Assembly: GCA_903961015.1 (NCBI GenBank)
Contig: CAJCCX010000237.1
Span: forward strand, 1 to 33,641
Source of the DNA: an uncultured bacterium
GTDB lineage: Bacteria; Planctomycetota; Phycisphaerae; Phycisphaerales; SM1A02
Reading direction: 5' to 3'
Length of the DNA: 33,641 bases
How positions within the stretch are numbered: the stretch's first letter is position 1; every line of letters begins with the position of its first letter. This document shows positions 29,463-33,641 of this stretch, piece by piece. Below the pieces are notes generated by a model. That model was not told the DNA's origin, searched no databases, and saw nothing but the letters and a program-made list of their open reading frames with translations. The translations under genes were made by a program, and so were the position numbers.

Positions 29463-30773
29463 TCAGTTCGTAGCACTTTTCAGTACACGTTCGACTGCAG
29501 CCAAGTTTGCATCGATTTCAATGGGCGCCCTGGGATGCGGATGAGGATGCGGATGCGGAGAATGTGCATCGCTTGTCAATATTTTTTCTGGATCCTTCAG
29601 AACGTGCCCAGTCAGCATTGTGACAACGCTTTCTCCAGGCTTGATCACGCCTCGTGCTACAAGAGCCTTGACTCCTGCGACACTTGCCGCACTTGCAGGT
29701 TCGCAGCCGACACCGCTTGCATCAATGACAGACTTTGCTTCCATGATCGCTTCGTCGCTGACAGCGGCAACAACGCCGTTGGTGAATCGAATCGCAGCAA
29801 CACCGCGATCCCATGATGCTGGATCGCCGATGCGAATTGCAGTTGCAATTGTTTCTGCACGAACGCGGTGTCGGTTTGCAAAATCTTCTGCGAATGCATG
29901 TGCAAATGGCGCGGCACCGCTTGCTTGAACAGAAAGCAAGCGAGGAATTTTTTCGATCAGTCCAAGTTCGTGCGCTTCACGCAGTGCCTTTCCGAATGCG
30001 GATGTATTCCCGAGATTGCCCGCAGGAAGCGCAATCCAATCAGGCGGATTCCATCCGCACTGTTGAAGCAGTTCGAAGATGATTGTCTTCTGGCCTTCGA
30101 TGCGAAATGGATTAAGCGAGTTGCCTAAGTACACGCCGAGCGACTGCGCAGATTCGCGTACGAGTCGGAGGCAATCATCAAAGTCGCCGCGCACCAATAA
30201 GGTTCGTGCGCCATACGCAACTGTTTGCGCAAGTTTTCCCATGGAAATTCTGCCAACTGGAACCATCACCAGCGCAGGGATTCCAGCATGTGCCGCATAA
30301 GAGGCGAGCGAACTGCTGGTGTTTCCAGTTGAAGCGCAGGCAATTGCAGTTGCACCGCATCGACGCGCTTGCGTGACGGCGACAGTCATACCGCGATCTT
30401 TGAATGATCCAGTTGGATTATGACCTTCATGTTTCATGCGCAGCGAATCGATTCCGGCATAATGAGATATAGCCTTGCGTTGCAAGAGTGGCGTATTGCC
30501 TTCAGGATGCGAAACGATCGACGCATCATCGGTCGGCAGTACGAGTTCGCGAAAGCGCCACACTCCAGATTGTTCGATCGCTGTTCCGCGCATCGCATGA
30601 TCGCTTGCGCGAGTATCAAACAATTTCTGAAGCGCTGCGCCTCGAGCGGGAGGCGATGCGGGAGTAATGTCCAGCAATCCGTCGCATTGTGGGCACGTCG
30701 CATGTGGCGTGCGATCACTCAGCGTTTTACCACATGATGCGCAAGCGATAATCATTGAATTGTTGACAGTCAT
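29463..30773 (-). CDS. thrC: Threonine synthase
   Basis: A 436-residue PLP enzyme converting O-phosphohomoserine to threonine. It begins with a zinc-ribbon-like pair (ACASCGKTL ... CPQCDGLL), common in one threonine-synthase branch. The PLP lysine is in GSFKDRGMTVAVTQA, and the phosphate-binding or family segments IACASTGNTSSSLASYAAHAG and LPAGNLGNTSAFGKAL follow. Near the C-terminus is an odd low-complexity stretch SPHPHPHPHPRAP, encoded by a hexanucleotide repeat. It starts inside the last bases of thrB (4-base overlap) and is the last gene of the thr operon. The start of the track ORF has several in-frame alternatives, but the CxxC pair argues for including residues 8-12. Confidence 0.94.
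   Translation of the reverse strand: MTVNNSMIIACASCGKTLSDRTPHATCPQCDGLLDITPASPPARGAALQKLFDTRASDHAMRGTAIEQSGVWRFRELVLPTDDASIVSHPEGNTPLLQRKAISHYAGIDSLRMKHEGHNPTGSFKDRGMTVAVTQARRCGATAIACASTGNTSSSLASYAAHAGIPALVMVPVGRISMGKLAQTVAYGARTLLVRGDFDDCLRLVRESAQSLGVYLGNSLNPFRIEGQKTIIFELLQQCGWNPPDWIALPAGNLGNTSAFGKALREAHELGLIEKIPRLLSVQASGAAPFAHAFAEDFANRHRVRAETIATAIRIGDPASWDRGVAAIRFTNGVVAAVSDEAIMEAKSVIDASGVGCEPASAASVAGVKALVARGVIKPGESVVTMLTGHVLKDPEKILTSDAHSPHPHPHPHPRAPIEIDANLAAVERVLKSATN
29533..29556. repeat. Hexanucleotide microsatellite inside thrC (His-Pro repeat)
   Basis: Four tandem 6-mers GGATGC/GGATGA on the plus strand, encoding alternating His-Pro residues near the threonine synthase C-terminus. Slippage would add or remove His-Pro pairs without shifting the frame. 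Confidence 0.8.
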
Positions 30774-31732
30774 GCGTCCCTTACGATAGCCCCTTGTGTG
30801 TCGATTTCACAGATGCGAACCGTGCAATCCAGTCCAGCGCGTGCATAAGCATTTTGCATCGCTTGAACGATCTTGGAAGCAGTCGCTTCGCTGTCGCAAA
30901 GAGCGAATGCAGTTGGACCAGCACCCGAAATAGAAACTCCCAGCGCGCCAGCATCAATAGCGGCGACTTTCGCATCCGCGAAACCTGGCAGAAGGGGAGT
31001 TCGCGCAGGTTCTGCGATGCGATCATCCATTGCTCGCCCAAGCAGAGCGAGATCACCTGAGTGACACGCTGAAACGATTGCTGCAACTTGCGCTAACTGA
31101 TGGACCACGATGGACCGCGGTACTTCGATGGGCAGAACGCTGCGTGCTCTGGTTGTTGTGAGTTGTTGCGCTGGAGTTGCAAGCACAATTCGAAGGCCTG
31201 CAGGCGCTGGAATCTTCACAACTTCAATCGGGTCGAGCGAACGAACAAGAACGATGCCGCCAAGAAGTGAAGGTGCAATATTGTCAAGATGCCGTCCTGC
31301 AACGGTCTCTTCACCTTCGAGAGCGCAGGTCAACAATTCATTTTGTGTAAGTCCAGAACCAACTGGCCAGATCAGCGCATTTGCTGCGACTGCTCCTGCG
31401 ACAGCAGATGCTGCGCTTCCACCTTGACCGCCAGAAAGTGGAAGACCTTTCTTGATTGTGATCGCGATGCCCGGATGCGACATGCGCATTCCACGCATTG
31501 CCGCTGCGCGCATGACAGAAGCAGCTGCGATCGACGCAGTATTTTTCGACGGATCTGTCGGCAATTGTGGATGACCCGCATCGATGATCGTGATGCCTGC
31601 AGTCTGCGACCACTCGGCGATCACTTCGTCACGCGCACCGGTCAATGCACATCCAAGCACATCAAGTCCTGGTCCCAGATTTCCAATTCCGCCTGGAACC
31701 GAAACGATGACACGCATGCATGGAGCACTCAT
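30770..31732 (-). CDS. thrB: Homoserine kinase (GHMP family)
   Basis: A 320-residue GHMP kinase phosphorylating homoserine to O-phosphohomoserine. The N-terminal substrate motif is VPGGIGNLGPGLDVLGCAL (canonical: P-S-ANLG-GFD-LG). The ATP loop is KGLPLSGGQGGSAASAVAGA, with GQGGSAAS replacing the usual GLGSSAAS, as in a divergent homoserine-kinase branch. The C-terminal GHMP motif is ALGVSISGAGPTAFALC. It overlaps thrA and thrC by 4 bases each, giving an unbroken, translationally coupled thrA-thrB-thrC unit in the E. coli order. Confidence 0.94.
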   Translation of the reverse strand: MSAPCMRVIVSVPGGIGNLGPGLDVLGCALTGARDEVIAEWSQTAGITIIDAGHPQLPTDPSKNTASIAAASVMRAAAMRGMRMSHPGIAITIKKGLPLSGGQGGSAASAVAGAVAANALIWPVGSGLTQNELLTCALEGEETVAGRHLDNIAPSLLGGIVLVRSLDPIEVVKIPAPAGLRIVLATPAQQLTTTRARSVLPIEVPRSIVVHQLAQVAAIVSACHSGDLALLGRAMDDRIAEPARTPLLPGFADAKVAAIDAGALGVSISGAGPTAFALCDSEATASKIVQAMQNAYARAGLDCTVRICEIDTQGAIVRDA

Positions 31733-33641
31733 GATGCCACCACACGAAGAAGATCATTCAACACGCCTGCAGCAGTCACTGCTGGACCAGCTCCCGGACC
31801 AGAGATGACCAGCGAATTCTCGCGGTATCTCGTAGTTGTGAAGACGAACTGATTGTCTGTGCCACTGAGCGAACCAAGCGAACTCGATTGCGGCACACTG
31901 AGCAGTCCAACTCGCACGGATGCTCGTGTGACCGAGGCGCAATAGCGAAGAACATCTCCCTTTGCAGTCGCCACTTCGACGCGCTGGGTCCATGCATCAT
32001 CAAGCGTACGGAGTTGAGTCATGAAATCTTTGAGCGATACTTCGCGCAGAGCAGATGGCACAAGCGATTCGACGGCAACATTCGCTAGTTCTCCTTGATA
32101 TCCAAGCATGCGACCTAAGATGATCGCTTTGCGTGCGACATCGCATCCCGAAAGATCTTCGCGCGGGTCTGGTTCGGTGTATCCCAGTTTCATGGCTCCG
32201 CGCAATGCATCAGAAAACTTCCGTCCTCGTCCAAGTTCACTGAAGAGATATCCCATCGTTCCCGAAGGACACGCCAAGATGCTCAAGATCCGATCGCCAG
32301 AGGCAATCAATTTTTCGGCTGTATCGATGATCGGCAGTCCTGCGCCAACAGTTGCTTCGTGAAGAACCTGACGACCATTCGTTCGCGCATCTCGAAGAAT
32401 TGCGCGAGCAGAAGCATTGTCGAGCGCAAGCGGAATTTTATTCGCAATCACCAAGTCGATCCCGTTGGCGATGGCACTGAGCAGCGGCTCGCGTGTATCG
32501 CCGCTTGAGACATCGACAAGCACAGGTCGTGTCAACGCGTAAGAGGCAAGATGTCGAACTGCGTCGAGTGGCGTTCCAATATGCACGCCCGATATTTCCT
32601 TGAGTGATCCTCCGCGCTTCTTCGCCAATACGATCGCTTTCAGACGATTTGCTGAGAATCCACGCGATTGAAAAATAAATCCTGTTGTATCAATGACCGC
32701 AACGATTCGCAAAACGGATCTCTCTCGAAGTGGTAACGATTCAATTTGATCGAGTAGCTCTCGTCCAATGCGACCGCAACCCATCAAGATCACATCGGCT
32801 CCGTGGCGACGAACCGTGCGACCTCCACCAACTTTATCCAGCCTGAATGTGGCATGAATTGCGCGCAGTGCGCTTGGGACACTCTCGGTGTTCACCACAA
32901 ATGAAATGTTCCGTTCAGAGGAACCCTGTGCGATTGCGATCACATTGACTTGCGCATCTGCAATTGACCCCAAGACTCGAGCGGCGGTTCCTGGCGTGCG
33001 TGCCATGCCGACTCCGACCACTGCGACTGTCGCGACTCCCATCAAGACTTCGACCGAGTCAATTTCTCCACGTTCCAGTTCATCAGCAAACGCAGCCCTC
33101 AATTGTGTTTCTGCAGCAGCGGCTGCATGTTCAGGAACTGTGAAGCAAATCGAATGTTCAGAAGATGCCTGTGAAATCAGCGAGACAGATATGCCGCCAT
33201 TGGCAAGCGCGCCAAATGTTCGAGCAGCGATGCCAGGTACGCCCAGCATTCCGTTGCCGGCCACTGTCACGAGTGCTTGAGAAGTCATCGCAGAAAGCGC
33301 ACGCACAGGAGAGCCCGCAACAGATCGACCGTGGGCAATTTCAGTTCCGTCAGCATCTGGATCTGCGAATGGACGAATGCGAAGCGTCGTGCCAAGAGTC
33401 AACGGAATCAAAGCGCGCGGATGCAGCACTTTTGCACCGTAATAAGCCAGTTCCGAAGCTTCGCGTGGATCAAGTTGAGGAACGATGCGCGCTTCAGGAA
33501 CAATGCGTGGATCTGCTGTCAGAAATCCGCGGACATCTTTCCAAAGTGTCACTTCATTTGCAGTAAGGACTCGAGCGATGACCGTTGCGGTCAAATCAGA
33601 ACCTCCGCGGCCAAGTGTCACCACCGAATTTTCTTTGCCTA
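31729..33641 (-). CDS. thrA: Bifunctional aspartokinase / homoserine dehydrogenase (partial, N-terminus off the window)
   Basis: The reading frame is open to the window edge: upstream of the track start (a GTG at 33624) it continues GKENSVVTLGRGGSD. That motif is internal in aspartokinases, so about the first two-thirds of the kinase domain is missing. In order: kinase end with TLGRGGSDLTA and GAKVLHPRALIPL; ACT domain 1 (GVPGIAARTFGALANGGISVSLISQ); ACT domain 2 (GTAARVLGSIADAQVNVIAIAQGSSERNISFVV); then homoserine dehydrogenase with VILMGCGRIGRELL, IVLAKK, HEATVGAGLPIIDT, ACPSGTMGYLF and the catalytic signature PREDLSGCDVARKAIIL. It makes aspartyl phosphate and reduces aspartate semialdehyde, so it controls entry to threonine and methionine; the ACT pair suggests threonine feedback. 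Any leader attenuator lies outside the window. Confidence 0.95.
   Translation of the reverse strand, partial: GKENSVVTLGRGGSDLTATVIARVLTANEVTLWKDVRGFLTADPRIVPEARIVPQLDPREASELAYYGAKVLHPRALIPLTLGTTLRIRPFADPDADGTEIAHGRSVAGSPVRALSAMTSQALVTVAGNGMLGVPGIAARTFGALANGGISVSLISQASSEHSICFTVPEHAAAAAETQLRAAFADELERGEIDSVEVLMGVATVAVVGVGMARTPGTAARVLGSIADAQVNVIAIAQGSSERNISFVVNTESVPSALRAIHATFRLDKVGGGRTVRRHGADVILMGCGRIGRELLDQIESLPLRERSVLRIVAVIDTTGFIFQSRGFSANRLKAIVLAKKRGGSLKEISGVHIGTPLDAVRHLASYALTRPVLVDVSSGDTREPLLSAIANGIDLVIANKIPLALDNASARAILRDARTNGRQVLHEATVGAGLPIIDTAEKLIASGDRILSILACPSGTMGYLFSELGRGRKFSDALRGAMKLGYTEPDPREDLSGCDVARKAIILGRMLGYQGELANVAVESLVPSALREVSLKDFMTQLRTLDDAWTQRVEVATAKGDVLRYCASVTRASVRVGLLSVPQSSSLGSLSGTDNQFVFTTTRYRENSLVISGPGAGPAVTAAGVLNDLLRVVAS

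Noticed and set aside
1-33641. CRISPR arrays, insertion sequences or prophage genes
   Set aside because: No regular spacer-repeat pattern, transposase, integrase or phage structural gene was seen. The only mobile-element hint is the duplicated tRNA end.

Overview
The window looks like chromosomal DNA from a planctomycete, most likely of the Phycisphaerae/Phycisphaerales. I infer this from three C-terminal or architectural hallmarks seen together. There are dockerin-like tails of the form D-N-DG--DG-D---LL--WG on two secreted proteins. A PEP-CTERM-like sorting tail (VPAPGALALL... ending in RRRR) sits on a third. A type II-secretion-like prepilin carries a C-terminal GH-LFADGHVGWV box. Base composition is moderate, Shine-Dalgarno sites are mostly weak, and gene junctions are tight (ATGA or TGATG overlaps). 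No phage, IS element, CRISPR array or rRNA was seen.

Layout. Region 1 (1-2.5 kb): an ATPase with a DUF4143-type C-terminus, a tandem pair of small multidrug resistance proteins of the SugE/Gdx guanidinium-exporter type, and tRNA-Pro(TGG) with its terminator. A second copy of the tRNA 3' end plus a terminator hairpin lies about 197 bp downstream. Region 2 (2.5-7.6 kb): cell-envelope and secreted proteins, namely a 4-TM protein, an apparently frameshifted lipoprotein, a signal-anchored protein, an FGE/SUMF1-fold lipoprotein lacking the catalytic cysteines, and a large secreted protein in which an SGNH hydrolase is nested inside a seven-unit RCC1 propeller. Region 3 (7.7-13.8 kb, minus strand): a four-gene 6-deoxyhexose (rhamnose/fucose) catabolic operon of isomerase, class II aldolase, rhamnulokinase and fused aldolase/lactaldehyde dehydrogenase. 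Region 4 (13.9-16.9 kb, plus strand): a translationally coupled methyltransferase, FAD oxidoreductase and type III polyketide synthase, resembling the alkylresorcinol/quinone srs-type trio. Region 5 (16.9-19.7 kb): an APC permease and a secreted TlpA-like protein.

Region 6 (19.7-25.2 kb) holds a choice-of-anchor I secreted protein divergent from a two-gene operon (duplicated lamin-tail-like protein plus prepilin), followed by a PEP-CTERM protein. The divergent promoter carries two oppositely oriented GTTCAG-n5-GTTCAG direct repeats, each about 82 bp from the start codon it faces. A run of TTCAC repeats at 11/11/10 bp lies before the PEP-CTERM gene. These have the form of PHO-box-like response-regulator sites and may mark one regulon of secreted proteins. 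Region 7 (25.2-29.4 kb): class II fumarase, a fatty-acid desaturase tightly followed by the tRNA U34 hydroxylase TrhO, and an unknown membrane protein. Region 8 (29.5-33.6 kb, minus strand): a compact thrA-thrB-thrC threonine operon, with the bifunctional aspartokinase/homoserine dehydrogenase running off the window edge.

The most unusual items are the nested RCC1/SGNH protein, the symmetric 11-bp-period direct repeats, the tRNA-end duplication and the frameshifted lipoprotein. Everything here comes from reading motifs by eye; no database search was run.
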